64,000 nucleotides of DNA from Protula sp. h YS-2021 (Eukaryota > Annelida > Polychaeta > Sabellida > Serpulidae), in assembly GCA_949752745.1 (NCBI GenBank), contig OX457026.1:37924723-37988722 (forward strand), given 5' to 3'. Below are positions 52,038 through 64,000 of this stretch, piece after piece. A model generated the notes under the pieces. That model worked only from the letters and a program-made list of their open reading frames with translations, was not told the DNA's origin and did no database searches. How positions within the stretch are numbered: the first letter of the stretch is position 1; every line of letters starts with the position of its first letter. Position numbers and translations under genes: made by a program.

Positions 52038-55000
52038 ATGCCTCTTGTTGCAGTTGTCAAGAAAGTATCGGATGGGGGCGAAAATGACCTGCAGGGCATG
52101 CAGAAGAGAGTTCAAAAGCTGGCTGACGATACTGCCATAGCACTGAAGAAAAATGTCTATAAAAACTACTCACAGTTTATTGAAACAGCTAAGGAGATTT
52201 CTAGTAAGTCTTGTGCGTCTGTTTTTAGACCAGCCGGCTTCGTCGGGCTGGTGTTGTCGCATCAGTGAAATCATTCTTCTGCCTCGGTTTTGATCGGATT
52301 CTTTTTACATTTTGTTTGAATATACTCTAGATAGGCATCTCTTGAAAAATTACTTTTGACCAAATTGACTAAATGCGGCATTTCTTTATTTATTGGTAGT
52401 TAATTTTCTAAATTCTTCTTTGTCCACAATTTTGATGGTACACTGTATTTCTTTCTGCTTTTGTGTGATTGTTTCGTGGCTGTCTTAAAAATCACTTTTT
52501 TGACGATCCACCAATAATTGGCCAAATGGCGGTCATTTATAAATTTCGGTTGCCAGTTATCAAAATACTTATTCTTCCAGACTTTTGAATTGGGATTGCC
52601 TTCCGATTTTTCGCACAGATTTTCTTAGCCGACTTTCAAGTTGCTTCTCCCACAGTTTTGCTCAGGTGTACCCTACATGGTGCTCTTTTGAGAAAAAACC
52701 AGCTTTTGGCGATTCGCCAAAAATTGGCAAATTCTTCAGTTTGAATTATTTTGTCAGCAGATTTCTAAAATGTTTCTTCTCCCATAATTTTTATCAGATT
52801 CCTTTCATGTGGTTTTTGTACAAATTCTTGCTTTTTTTTTTTTTTGTTTTGTTTTGGCGATTCGCTAAAAATTGACCATTGGTAGGATTTTAATCATTGG
52901 TTTCCGAAATACGTTGCCTGTTGCAGTTTGATTGGATTTATTCAAAATTTTAGAACGATGTTGTGCATGTGATGTTTTCTTTAAAAATTACTTTTTTTGG
53001 CGGGCCTGCTAAAATTGGCCTCATCATGCCGCTGTTTCAAAGTTTAAGGAATCAAGTTTTTCAAATAGGTCCTCTGCAAATAATTTTAGTCAGAGTTTTA
53101 GCCGTAGCTCAGGGATAGAGCGTCCCTGAAATTTACTTTTTTATGAGATCCACCAGAGATTTGGCAAATTTTCAGTAACCGGTTTTTAAAATGCTAATAC
53201 CACTTTTTGGCGACTTTTCAAGCTTATTGATACTTGATGTATTAGATCTCGGCTGGTCACAATGTCACTGGGCATTCTTGTTTATTTATTTGTTTATTTA
53301 TTTATTTGCCGTTGGTGCTTTGGTCGAGCTTATCGGATCTTGCCCCACAAGTCGTCGCACGGTTGTGCATATTGCAGTGCTTTTAGCAATAATGATAATA
53401 ATGATAATAATAAATACATAAATAAAAACACAAGTTTGTGATAAGGGCCTGGTTTGCTTGCAGTTTTGGAAGGCGAGATGTATCAGCTTAGCCACATGCT
53501 CACCGACCAGAAGAGTATTATCCACAGTCTCCAGGAGATGTCATTAATTGGAAAAGGTAAACTCTACAAATAAATAGTTACCAGCAAAAGATAAAGACGA
53601 AATAAATTAAAATGAAAACAGAGAGCAGCCGATAGTGAACGGGTCAGTGGGGGTTGATTGTCATACGCCAGCCGGACAGGTCGCACCCAGTGTGAAAGAG
53701 CCAGGGTATGTACAAACTTTGCCCTGTCTGGTTGTTAGCTTGCTCTTAAACACTGACTTTCTGTGAAAAAGACCAAGGCTACATGCAGTGGTTAAAATTT
53801 GCCAAGTTGAGTCCAAATAAAATGCACATGGATTCTAGAAAATGTGCCTGATAAAAAAATACAAGCAGTCACATTCTGGCCGCCAAATACAAGTAGAGCC
53901 AGTTGGAACAGTGAACAAATAGTAGGGCTTATAAAAAACAATCGTGTCGTGTCGTTCACGTTAGATCATATTACAGGCGTAGAGAGGAATGTAAACATGT
54001 TTCTTCCAAATTCCTCTTTGATATCATAAACCTGCATTTTATTTCATCTCTCTTAAACATATCACAATTACATGATTACCAATGAAACAATTTTCATGAA
54101 AAAAAAAAAAAATACAAAACAAATATTGGGTGAATAAAATTTGCGTCTAACACTGAATCTTGTTGTTGACACAGTGGAGAAAGCGGAAGTACCAACGGAT
54201 GGCTATCACGAAGAGGACCGGCAGAAAAATCTGGCTTTTCTGTTAGAAAAGGTCGAGGGCTGTTCAGTAAGTCCACATTTCATCCGGTTCTGTGTCATTT
54301 CGTGTGGCTTTTTGGCGGCTGTTTACTGACAGAGCAATAACAGTGAATAAATGCATTAGTCTTTTGAAGTAATCGGCTGTGCTTGAGGTGAGCAAAATTA
54401 ACTCACAGGCATAAATGCCCGGGGGGGGGGGGTGGGGGGGGGGCTTGGTATCTTATGTGTTACAATGCGTGTCCAAAAAAAAAAAAAAACGCGGAGAAAT
54501 GGGGTAAATTTGAGGCTAGACGCGGTCCGCGCGGAGTGCTAATGTTAAAAAAGGGGGTATTTCTAATTAAGTATTCCGCGTTTCCTACAAAAAAGAGGGT
54601 TATTTCGAAGTTTCGCTCCGCGTTTGGTTGAAAAAGGGAATATCATTTCAAAATTAGTACTCCGTGTTTAGGGGTTGTTCTATAAAGTCATAGATACGCA
54701 TGGCAAATTACCCCGGGCATAAATGAGTGTTTTTGCAACTGAAATTCTTGAAGCGCAATCTTAGGTAATTTGAGTACTATTTTGTTTCTGTGAAATGAGT
54801 TGAACACTTTACTTTTGTTCTTTAGAGTGTAATGGAAGTCCCTGGTCGCTATTTGATACATTCTGGAGACTTGATAGAGCTGGATCCCGAGAATTTTTCA
54901 CAGCTACAGAAAGTGCACGCTTTTTTACTCAATGACAGTTTAATGTTTGCCACATGGCTGCCACACAGGTATCTTCCCGATTTACCGGAAGCCTTTACAC

Positions 55001-58000
55001 TTTGATTATAAAATACATACATAAGACTCTTCGTGTTCAAGCTTAACGCTCTGTGCTTTCTCGGAGGTTACAAAGAGGTCGAACTAATGAATGTTCTAGT
55101 TAAAAAATTTACCAAAAAGTACCAATCGTGGCAGGGCCGGTTCTTGTTGCTGTTATCGAATGCACTGATCTAAAATAGAAATACGGTTTTATTTTCCTAA
55201 CTGGAATGTTGCGAAGCTGACAAATCGATAGGCCTGAGTTAAAACGCTTGCGGCGTATAGTTGTGTTATGACATCAGGCGAGGGCCCGTGAAGTACAAAT
55301 TCCAGGCTCTGTGTGAACTGGACAGTCTGGCCGTAGTCAATGCCAGGGATGTCGGTGGCTGCAAGAATGCTTTCAAAATACTCATGTTTCCCGACACAAG
55401 AATGTTTCAAGCGGAGAACCCGAAAGAAAAGGTAGGTGGGGGAATGCCGGTGAAGAGTCTAGTCTTTCAGCCCGTTTCTCATGGTTCCTTTCATGGCCGC
55501 ATGGGGTAACAGTCTTAAAAAAAGGAACGTATCGAGTACATAAAAGTAAATTTTTTTGTCGCTTCCGGTATAGACCAACGTAGACTAACGACAATTAAAC
55601 TTTTATATGTTCTATACATTTTAATAAGATTTAGTATCGATAGTCTATCCCACAGTACACTGACTTGTCCATATTTTGCAGATGACAGAAATATATAAAT
55701 TCTTGTCTTATTTTCTTACTATAAATAAAAGGGTGTTTGAGTTTAACGAGCACTGGGCCAGCGTTTGAATACTGACACATGTATGGCTGACGTAGTGCGA
55801 GGGTGCTTCATTGTTTACGTTTTGACAAGTGCAGACTGTTTACCTGTTTTCTGTTCTCAGGACGATTACATACAGCTGCAAAAACCACAAAAGTTACACA
55901 ATGCGATTGAAACCATGTGGTGTATAGCCATTTGTATTAACGAAATGTTTTGTTTTATTGAAAAAAAAATTAAATTTATTAAATATTGAGGGGAAATTTG
56001 CGTTACCTTTTCAGAGAATGTGGTTAGATATTATGGACGAGACGAAGCGTAAAAAAGCGGCGTTGGACTCGCAGCGTAAGGAAGCCGCCCAACAGGCAGC
56101 GAAAGACAGACAGAGCGCCTCAGGCTTCGACCCCAGCAACCGTAAGTCATGCCAAGGGCGCGACGCCGTCGGCCGAGAGGGAATCGTTGGCATTGAGGAT
56201 GAAAGGAGCGTAGGGGAAAGAAAATGAAAAAAAAAAACAAGATCAACGAAAAGACTGGAGGAATATGTGGCTTTTTTCGGGGCGAGAATAAAAATGAATC
56301 TAAATTGCTACTTTAGTTTGGCGAGGTTACAATATCGTAACTTCGAAGTAGCTCATTTTGAGGTTTGCCAGATGATCAAAAAGTTGTTTATATTGTGTGT
56401 ATTATAAAAAATAATGGTTTCCAAAAAGTCATTGCTAAAAAGAAAAGCATAATGCCGTCGGCGCCTGGAACTTGATTTCGTGGCGTGTTGTATGCCCGTA
56501 GCGTTCGCGGAGATACCCGAGTCTCCGGTGGAGAGGCAGACTTCGGTGCTGCTGGAGCAGGATCTGCTTCACGTGGAGTGGGTGCAGGAGGTACCCGAAG
56601 ACCTCGACGTCTTCATAGCGCAGAGGGAATTTGAAGCCGCCGTCGATTTGGCTGAGAAAAGTAAGCACATGATTCTCAGTTAAACATAAGGTTATTTTCG
56701 TACATGTGCACCGAAGTTGATGTATTTTAGACAGAAGTTTGCATTTAGAGATTTTTATCTTCTTTCACAATTAACATGGTGCTTGCTAAAAAAGTCAGAC
56801 ATAAAAATTGTCGCCTGTGAATGAACCAAATTCGGATGGTGTTTTAAAGCGTAAAAGGGAAAATATGTCCGTTGTGTGGCGTGATGCGTAGTGCATTTGT
56901 AAAACACCTTAGTTTTCAGATTAATTACTGAATGACCCTGGGTTAAATGATTCAGCTATTTATTGATTGTGTCTGAAATATCGCTCATTTACATTATAAG
57001 TCGGGGTTTTGTCTTCGGTGAGATAATGCACTTGCCAGTTTTATGTTCTGGAGTATGACGCTTACGTAGTCGCGCTCATACTACACTGACGTAAATGCTG
57101 TGGCTGTGACTCTAGTCAGTATGAGAAAAAGAAAATTCCAATATTGGCTGTAAATATTTTGTGTGTTATTCTTTTTGTACCATCAGTAAATGAGTATCTG
57201 GAAGGCGCGCCAAAAGGAGCGGCCGTGAAGGAGTACCGAGTACGCATCGAGCATCGAATCAAACAGCTGACCGAGGTACTCATGCACGAACTGCAAGTAC
57301 CGCCGGAGCGGTCGATTCGCGGCGGTCCACGCGTGGCAAGGAGGGCAGTGACGCAGCTCATCCGCCTGGGGAAGTCCGCCCAGGTATGCTGTTGCTGTGA
57401 AACCGAGTTACCGAATTATTACGTATGAAAATGTCAGGCGAGTGCATGTAAACCTTATATTCGGAGAATATGTAGTGTGTGATATTTGTCTGATTATAGT
57501 GATTGTAAACGTACAAGCATTCCGGCGTATCGAACTTAATCAGAAACACAGAACGTTGACAGCAGTCGATTTTTCGCAGTAAAAAATGGGATGTCAGCTC
57601 ATGATCAGAAAACTATACAATGTGGATGTACACTTTGAAAATAATTTTAATATTCCAGGCGTGTAATCTGTTTCTGGTGAATCGCAGTCAGATAATTAAG
57701 TACAATCTGAGGCAACTAAAGATCGAAGGGAATACGACTCTGTACGTCAAGCGGCTTTGTGCAGTCTTCTTTGACAACATTGAAGAAACGGCGCAAGAAT
57801 TTATCAAGGCGTTTCCGGACCACTATGGCTGCTTCTCCGGTGTGTGCATGTGTATTGGTTGAATTGCACACAGTCAGTGCGTAACCAAAACATTGAAATT
57901 CATATAAAACTGAAATCTTCAATGCAAAGACAACTTTTAGTCTGTAAAAAATTCCAGCCGCGGTTCTTTGAGTAAAAGTGGACCGCGAATTGCTTGCGGT

Positions 58001-60323
58001 GTAGTGACCTGAAGTTTCAATACTTCAGTACTTATGAGGTGTGGGCCTTAGTTTTTGCCAGTGCAACTTCAGTATTGTTTCCGGCTTGGGAAAGTTTTCA
58101 GCAGTAAATGTCAAAGCGTTACTTCATTTTAGCTTTAAAGAATCAGCAAATGTTTTCTCTGTGCCATAATCTTATTCTCAAATTGTTATTAAGGTCTTCA
58201 TATATTTCATGAACACTTTCATTGTTCTAGGCTTTGTTATATGGGCAAAGACAGAGTTGGAAAATTTTGTGAAGGTGTTTTGCACACAAGTATTTGGCAG
58301 TAAAACTAATTTTTCAACGGTGGCTGACTGTGTGAATGAAGCGAAACAGTGCTGCGATAAGGTGAGTCCGTTTTGGTTCACGCCGTAGAGCATGTATGCT
58401 TAAGACCATTTAAGATGGCGATGTTCCGCATGATAGCTCTCAAAAGTTTAATGCAGTTTTATTGAGATGTTAAAGTGAATCCGCGTTAACTAGTTTCGCT
58501 TGAGTCGGCCAAAATGGTTCGACTAAAACGATAATCAGTGTTAAAAATAAACTGAAAAACAGAAACTGAAGCATGAATATTTTTATGAATACACTGGCAA
58601 AACGAAAAAAGAAAATCTGCTGTAGTTAAGAAAAATCTGGCAAAGGAGCGTAGTAGATGGACAGGTTTAAAAAAAAATAGTTGCCAGATTTGTTTTTAGC
58701 CTGGTATTTTCAGACTGACAATAGATAGCCTGCTATAGTCATGGCCTGTGACAAGGTTGCTTATAATCATGGCCTGTGACAAGCCTGCTTATAGTCATGG
58801 CCTGTGGCAAGCCTGCTTATAGTCATGGCCTGCTTATAGTCATGGCCTGTGACAAGCCTGCTTATAGTCATGACCTGTGACAAGCCTGCTTATAGTCATG
58901 GCCTGCTTATAGTCATGTCCTGTGACACACATGGCCCAAATGTAATCCTCATGTTGTTGTCTTTCTCATTTTCTGCACTGGATATGTGTTCAATTTTCCA
59001 GCTCAGCGAGATTGGCTTGGAAATGACCTTTAGCCTGGAACTGATGCTCGAAAGTGAAATACGTAAATTTATCCAGGAGGCCGGAGACTGTCAGATCGAG
59101 GCCGTCAAACACAGAGCTGCCGTAAGTACACCGCCAGTTTCACGTCGCGCTGCAAAGGTTTTATCCCAGTCGCTAACGCCCAAAAATTAATCTAATCCTG
59201 GTGTTAGGTCTTTTCCGAATTTGTTTTCTTTGTCAGATTTCCTGGTTAATAACCGCAGGATTATGTCTTTGATAGGAGGACCAGTGTAAAAGTGTGTATT
59301 ATGGTACGACGGAAGCTCTTGAAAAATTCGAAGAAGAAATGATTGAGAGAGGTTTGCTGGATATCCATAACTATTCTTATGGTAAGCATATCTGACCTTG
59401 CCACTGAAATAACTGATAAAAAATAAGAGATTTACCTATTAAGCCTGCCCCGGTGATTTCAGAAACTTAATAATCTATCTTTTCACTGGAGCAAAACACG
59501 GTGTAATTATCATCTTCGGGTTGGGTGTTGGGTGGTATTTCAATTTCAAAGAAAGTTTTAATGTGCTGCTGTTTTAAGGGTCCCTGGAAATTCTTCTTTT
59601 TCTTTTGTTTTTTTTTTTATTCTTAATTAATTTTTTTGCAACAAGCACTTACTGAAGGTATTTCTCCTTACACTGTTACTTTTTTTAGACACGCACACCC
59701 ATCTTTCCAGCAACACGCAGTCTTTTGTTAAAACGTACACCAAATTCTGTGACGATCTCCTCAATATTTATATCGAACCGCACCAGCATGTGATCAACTC
59801 GGCCTTCACAGAAATTTTCTTAGCACAACTAAGACACCTGGAAAAATGCTTTAAAGATGAAACATACGATTCAGAAGTAAGTATGTTTGTGGGTTATTTC
59901 ATATCTACGAGATATTTTTGACATGCCTTTACACTTTTGCACACTCCATTATTTCTTTTATGACAAATAAAGAAATGAATTAACTTTTAAAGAAAGTTCT
60001 ACTTTATCAAACGAAAGCTCACATGGCGATTATTTGTTAGTTTTTTTCGCCCAGAATGAAATACATTAACTTCTGTTGAAAACATTTTTATTCAGGTAGA
60101 AATATATTCAGCGATGCCATGTATTTTGTGTAACAATTTGTTTTTACAGAAGCCTCATATTTATGAGAATGTTCGGTTCATGGTGGACTCTTTATTTCCT
60201 ATGGTGAAGGACAAGTTTACGGATAAAGTTGGACTAGATTTAGAAGGAACTGATGACATTGGCAGAACGTGGCGAGAAATTAAAAAGGCTGGCTATAGAA
60301 AAAACGAAGTACATGCACTGTAG
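52038..60323 (+). CDS. EXOC8: Exocyst complex component 8 (Exo84), 14 exons
   Basis: Exo84 is one of eight exocyst subunits that tether secretory vesicles to the plasma membrane. Exons: 52038-52203, 53464-53556, 54175-54266, 54826-54968, 55278-55431, 56015-56141, 56502-56660, 57187-57383, 57659-57839, 58231-58361, 59002-59121, 59276-59381, 59689-59876, 60150-60323. All junctions are AG/GT, phases agree, and the sum is 676 residues (human 725). Features: NVYKNYSQFIETAKEIS and GEMYQLSHMLTDQKS in the Vps51/coiled-coil region (1-86). A PH domain starts near residue 118 (GRYLIHSGDLIELD, ATWLPHR, LAVVNARDV, LMFPDTRMFQAEN). An NPF motif is at 258-260, then EWVQEVPEDLDVFIAQREFE. The helical C-terminal domain follows (IKQLTEVL, RSIRGGPRVARRAV). 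ATG 52038 gives an open start, but an acceptor-like CAG ends at 52053, so an upstream coding exon is possible. Confidence 0.95.
54421..54680. repeat. G-run and GC-rich insertion in EXOC8 intron 3
   Basis: A long G run (54421-54450) is followed by A13 and a segment with CGCGGTCCGCGCGG and three CCGCGTTT-type words. It is likely a small repeat insertion; no ORF. Confidence 0.35.
58735..58925. repeat. Minisatellite, 28-bp unit, in EXOC8 intron 10
   Basis: About seven copies of TATAGTCATGGCCTGTGACA plus AGCCTGCT; two copies lack the GTGACAA part. Copies are nearly identical, so it is probably variable in length between individuals. Confidence 0.85.
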
Positions 60324-60582
60324 TTAGTAGGCTTTGCCCGTGGCACACATTGTTATGGTTATCGAGGAGAAAAAGTGCTGAGAATATGCGCACGTTTATT
60401 GGTCAGATGCAGTGTTGTAGGTGTCGTCAGGGTCAAATACGGCGTTCTACACTGAACTTCTTCAAAGGACATATATTTAGAATACAGGGTAAAAGGTGAA
60501 TTTTTACCCAAAAAGCGCTTGTCAGCGAAATTAAGCAGAAAGTGTCACAAGCTGGAATGAAATTCGCTGGCTCATAGAAGAA

Positions 60583-60588
60583 AATAAA
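60583..60588 (+). terminator. Candidate poly(A) signal of EXOC8
   Basis: AATAAA, 260 bases after the EXOC8 stop codon. Confidence 0.5.
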
Positions 60589-60589
60589 A

Positions 60590-62470
60590 GTGATTTGTCA
60601 CATTTTGAGCCTACATGCTAGTATACAGGGGTGGCATCAGAAATAGATATCAGTTTGAATACCTGTAGTTCTTTAAGCTGGGCCAAGCAGCAGTGAGTTC
60701 GCAAAAAACGTTATTTCACCAAAAAACAAAAAATAAATAAAAAAAAACAGCGCAACAACGCAAGGAATCAAAGTGAATGTGGCTTTATATGACCAGTCAG
60801 AAGATATTTTGAAGTATTTTCAAGAATCTTCACTTTGTGTCATTCACTGCGGATTACCCACGCGGGAACTCCTGTTTGTGACCATTCTTATAACGCCAAC
60901 TTTCAGTTTTAAAGTATTTCCAGGCTCACCCCTCCGAGTCTAGGTCTAGTCATATTATCTAGTTTGTGCATATTATAGTATCTCGTTGGGTAATTTGCTA
61001 ATTTGAGTGCAAGTGCACCTTCATACCGATGATAGTGCTTAAACACTTTGTGTCTTCCTATGTTTTCCCGCGAGCTTGTAAAATAAATGTATTGCAACGC
61101 AAACTGAGAGTTGTTAATAGTTATATACTTGTTATATATATAACTTGTAATCCATTGCAAATCCTGTGTCAGCCAATAACAAATACAACTACAGCATAAA
61201 ATTGTCTCATGCACGCATATTTTCTAAGTGCTCCAGCTGAAAAAAATTCTGTCGTCAGCAAGAGCCAGTGAGAGCGGTTTTAAACGAGGTCAAGATTTGT
61301 TCGAGAAAGTTATTGTTGCATCACTTAGCATCTTCGTATTTCTGATGTGATCGATGAAAAATCAAAGCTACTCCAGATGGATAATCGAATACAAAATAAT
61401 CCGTACAAACAAACCCATTCACATTTGGACAGCCGGTGCTGTCCATATTTGACTGGAATAGCATTCGACTCAGAAAAAGGGCCTTGGGTTGAGGGTTCTG
61501 GCTGCTGAGATTTCGGTAAGGAGAACGAGATGAACGTTACTCAGAACTGATACCGCGTAAAAAGCAGAGTGGGCAACTAAGAGTATCCAGATCTCACAGA
61601 CTGACCAGTAGGACAAGGAGCAAAATCTTATTTACACGTATTGGTGCAAATCAAACGATAGCGTGAAAAGTGATAAAGCGGGAAAACATATTCACGGTAT
61701 TGAATGGCAAGCTATTGAATCGGTCTGATCTCGAAACTGCAAGCCAGATATACATATCACTGATGAGCCAGTATTAGACTTCACTAAAAGAACTATAGAG
61801 TTTGAAAAAGATCAGATACAAATTCCAGGAGCGAGTTGTTGATGGACGAAGTAGGATTCCTCCAACTTCCAGTATTCATACATTTAGTCTCAGTCAAAAA
61901 CAAGATTTTACTTATATTGGAAACGTTTAATGAAGAAATGCAACCTTTTATAAAGGAAACTAAAATTTTCCATCGGAATGCCCGATTACAGAATAAGTCA
62001 GTGAAATGTTAAATTAACTGCAGGATGTGAATTTTACTTTTAAAGATTAACGATAACCGACTGTGTTGGAATTTGAAGCTTGAAGCCTTGTAGTGATCGT
62101 CCATCAAAATGTATCCATCCCGAAAGGTCGTTTATGTGAATACGATGTTTTACCCCAGAAAAAATTGTGTTCACAAATGCATACCACTGTTGCATATGAA
62201 GAGTCCAGTGCATTGTACCTTGAGTGACCTCTCGTAGATAAAGTTTGGTTCGCTTGAGAGTTTATTATCAAAGCGCTATCTGTTTCAGGAAAATTCGTTT
62301 TCAGAATTGCGCTGCGTCACGCTCACAAGGCGCACATGACATGGCGAAAAACTGAGAATCCAGGGTCCAGTGGTGAAAATGTAACCAACCCGAGAGCTCT
62401 TTCATATGAATACTCACATCTTGATTTATTCCTCCCAGACTGTCTGAATCATGTCCACAACAAATGATCC
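60590..62470. other. Stretch without a recognisable gene
   Basis: AT-rich; only short ORFs with no motif. I see no transposon ends. Confidence 0.45.
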
Positions 62471-62480
62471 GCATGAACAC

Positions 62481-63233
62481 CAGGGCTGGTGTGAAATATT
62501 TCTGGAAATATTTATGAAATATTTCACTAAAAATTTCAAAAAATTCACATTTTTGAAATTTTTAAATAAGAAATAAGTTGGACATCAAGAATATCAAATA
62601 CTGACGGATACCTATCCACGGACATTCATCTTAAGTTGTCAGTTAACACATTGCGTTGGCAGAACTCAGTAAACAATGCAGCCACAGAAATCCTGTATAG
62701 TCTATGACTTTAGTAACAAAGCTAGCAGTTGCTGGCCTGTAGCACCACCGGGTATCTGAGCGGGTGTTTCTAAGGGGGATGGGGAGAGAGGCAGGAGGGT
62801 TTATACTCATTGCTGAAAGGGTGCTCACTGTTAACGGCACAGGGGAAAGAGGTCAAAAATAGGTTAAAAATATAGCAGACAATATGTTAGCTAAACAAAC
62901 AGGGAGCAACTCACTCCCGAGTTTGCTTCATGTTTAGCACTGTTTGAATAGTCACCCTTGATTCTGCAATTAAGTGGTGTTTCCCATTTAAATTAGAAAA
63001 AGTTTTGCCTTATCCGGTTTAACGATAAAGCGGTATGCAATTATCCGATTAAAAACGCATAATTTTATTCAATCAACCGATTTATGCGTTTAACGGGTAT
63101 GCGATTCTGTCATTTTATCTGTCTGTGCATTTTTGACGGTGGTATTTGTTAAATTAAACAAACAGATACAAATATTTCAAAACTTTCAAATTTCATGAAA
63201 TTTTTAAAAATTTCGAAATTTTTACCAGCCCTG
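62481..63233. mobile_element. Non-autonomous hAT-like element, 753 bp
   Basis: The ends CAGGGCTGGTGTGAAATATT and (inverse) CAGGGCTGGTAAAAATTTCG are inverted. Flanks ATGAACAC (62473-62480) and GTGAACAC (63234-63241) agree at 7 of 8 bases, the 8-bp duplication expected of hAT. The sub-terminal DNA is rich in AAATATTT/AAATTTC words on both sides. No transposase inside. Confidence 0.82.
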
Positions 63234-63241
63234 GTGAACAC

Positions 63242-63884
63242 ACGCCGCGCTCCACCAAGATCGGCTTACATGCTTTTGTGGAATCTTCTAAACACGACAC
63301 ACAAGCCTCACCCTTACGACAGTGCCGAGGGTGAAAATTCACCACTTATACAAGGTTATCAAAATCGAGCCCGCCCGAGAGGTGCTTCACAACAATACTA
63401 AAGCTTAGACTTGGGAGGGGGGACACTACGCTCACAAGGAAAGCATGATACAAGGACGTCAGACAACATTTATAGTCTCCAGTCTGAAATTCTATGGAAA
63501 AATCCTGGCAGAAGACCACCACCTCTCCAACAAAAACAAAACAAACAAACTAAAAACAAACAAACAAACAAACAAAAAGAGAAGGAAAAGTGTCTGCAAT
63601 CTCTTTCAACAAGGGCAAACAAGTTATCGGTAATCTTACTTTGACCACAAGTCCTGCACTCGTTTATCCATACCCGTAGACCCATAGTCCTGCGTTTACC
63701 CATTGCGTGTTTACAAGCGACTCCAATCAGACAAACCCATTAAACGCCAGGATGTCACAAAATTTCACAACGTAAAACCTGCTACGGTCCCTCTACCGTC
63801 GTATCCTCCGGTATATTCAAAAGCGATGTGTGGCTACCCTCGTATCTCTCACCATGTTCACAACCAGTCTTGCAATACCCTCTA
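63242..63884. other. Stretch without a recognisable gene
   Basis: Contains an (ACAAA)n simple repeat (about 63530-63575). Short ORFs only. Confidence 0.45.
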
Positions 63885-64000
63885 TCTCCCGTCATGTTCA
63901 TAAGCAATGTGTAACGTCATATCTCCAGTCATGTTCATAAACAATGTGTAACGTCATATCTCCCGTCATGTTCATAAGCAATGTGTAACGTCATATCTCC
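63885..64000. repeat. Tandem repeat, 37-bp unit, running off the window
   Basis: GTCATGTTCATAAGCAATGT recurs at 63891, 63928 and 63965, followed by GTAACGTCATATCTCC. Units are almost identical; a more diverged copy precedes them. The array continues beyond the right edge. Confidence 0.85.

Noticed and set aside
53098..53130. tRNA-like GCCGTAGCTCAGGGATAGAG in EXOC8 intron 1
   Set aside because: Only the 5' part resembles a tRNA; no matching 3' half or B box was found.
58735..58925. CRISPR-like array in an EXOC8 intron
   Set aside because: Units are contiguous without unique spacers; it is a minisatellite in eukaryotic DNA.

Overview
The window is nuclear DNA of a metazoan, most likely a marine invertebrate. 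Introns are GT-AG and AT-rich, two genes are metazoan trafficking genes, and the spaces between genes are full of decayed LINEs, DNA transposons and tandem repeats. I cannot place it below that level. Three host genes are supported. A Rab10-type GTPase lies on + at 1318-3043, with its 5' exons outside the window. A UPF0488 (C8orf33-like) gene lies on - from 19014 down to 12713, with at least four exons. EXOC8/Exo84, an exocyst subunit, lies on + at 52038-60323 with 14 exons.

The host DNA around them holds these elements: LINE relics at 9.76-10.19, 19.36-20.04, 23.7-24.0, 24.25-25.55, 25.7-26.27, 28.26-28.50 and 48.0-49.1 kb; a degenerate MULE (13446-15629) inside an intron of the UPF0488 gene; a Tigger/pogo deletion derivative (21999-22752) with TA flanks; a non-autonomous hAT-like element (62481-63233) with near-perfect 8-bp duplications; a 1-kb element with ~90-bp inverted repeats (10186-11235); and several tandem or dispersed arrays, some ending in a GGACAGAC-type tract.

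The centrepiece is a 19,473-bp Polinton/Maverick (28504-47976). It is flanked by a perfect 6-bp duplication (CAACTG), starts with AG, and carries 2.77-kb terminal inverted repeats that look nearly identical. The coding region looks intact. The + strand carries two tandem zinc-ribbon genes, two or three small genes, a chromodomain integrase, the packaging ATPase, two basic/hydrophobic core-like proteins, an unassigned conserved-looking gene, a small possibly myristoylated ORF, the penton-like minor capsid protein, the double-jelly-roll major capsid protein and an adenain-type protease. Most of the packaging and virion genes overlap by 4-16 bases. The - strand carries protein-primed DNA polymerase B and four small genes, one a clear PC4-type ssDNA-binding protein. 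The two sets converge on back-to-back poly(A) signals at 39.82-39.86 kb.

The least ordinary features are in this element. Each TIR contains an inward TATA promoter plus the start codon and first codons of the gene beyond it, so PolB and the first left-hand gene share the N-terminus MENKTRSA. Six ORFs appear to share a PC4-like strand-helix pattern, which suggests an expanded ssDNA-binding family. The TIRs are built from ~100-bp modules, each carrying CTCGAGTGAA, and end in a 44-bp-arm hairpin. The same GTATAAAA box recurs five times, twice with the stop codon of the upstream gene inside it. The element interrupts the 3' end of a LINE ORF, whose reading frame continues across the empty site.
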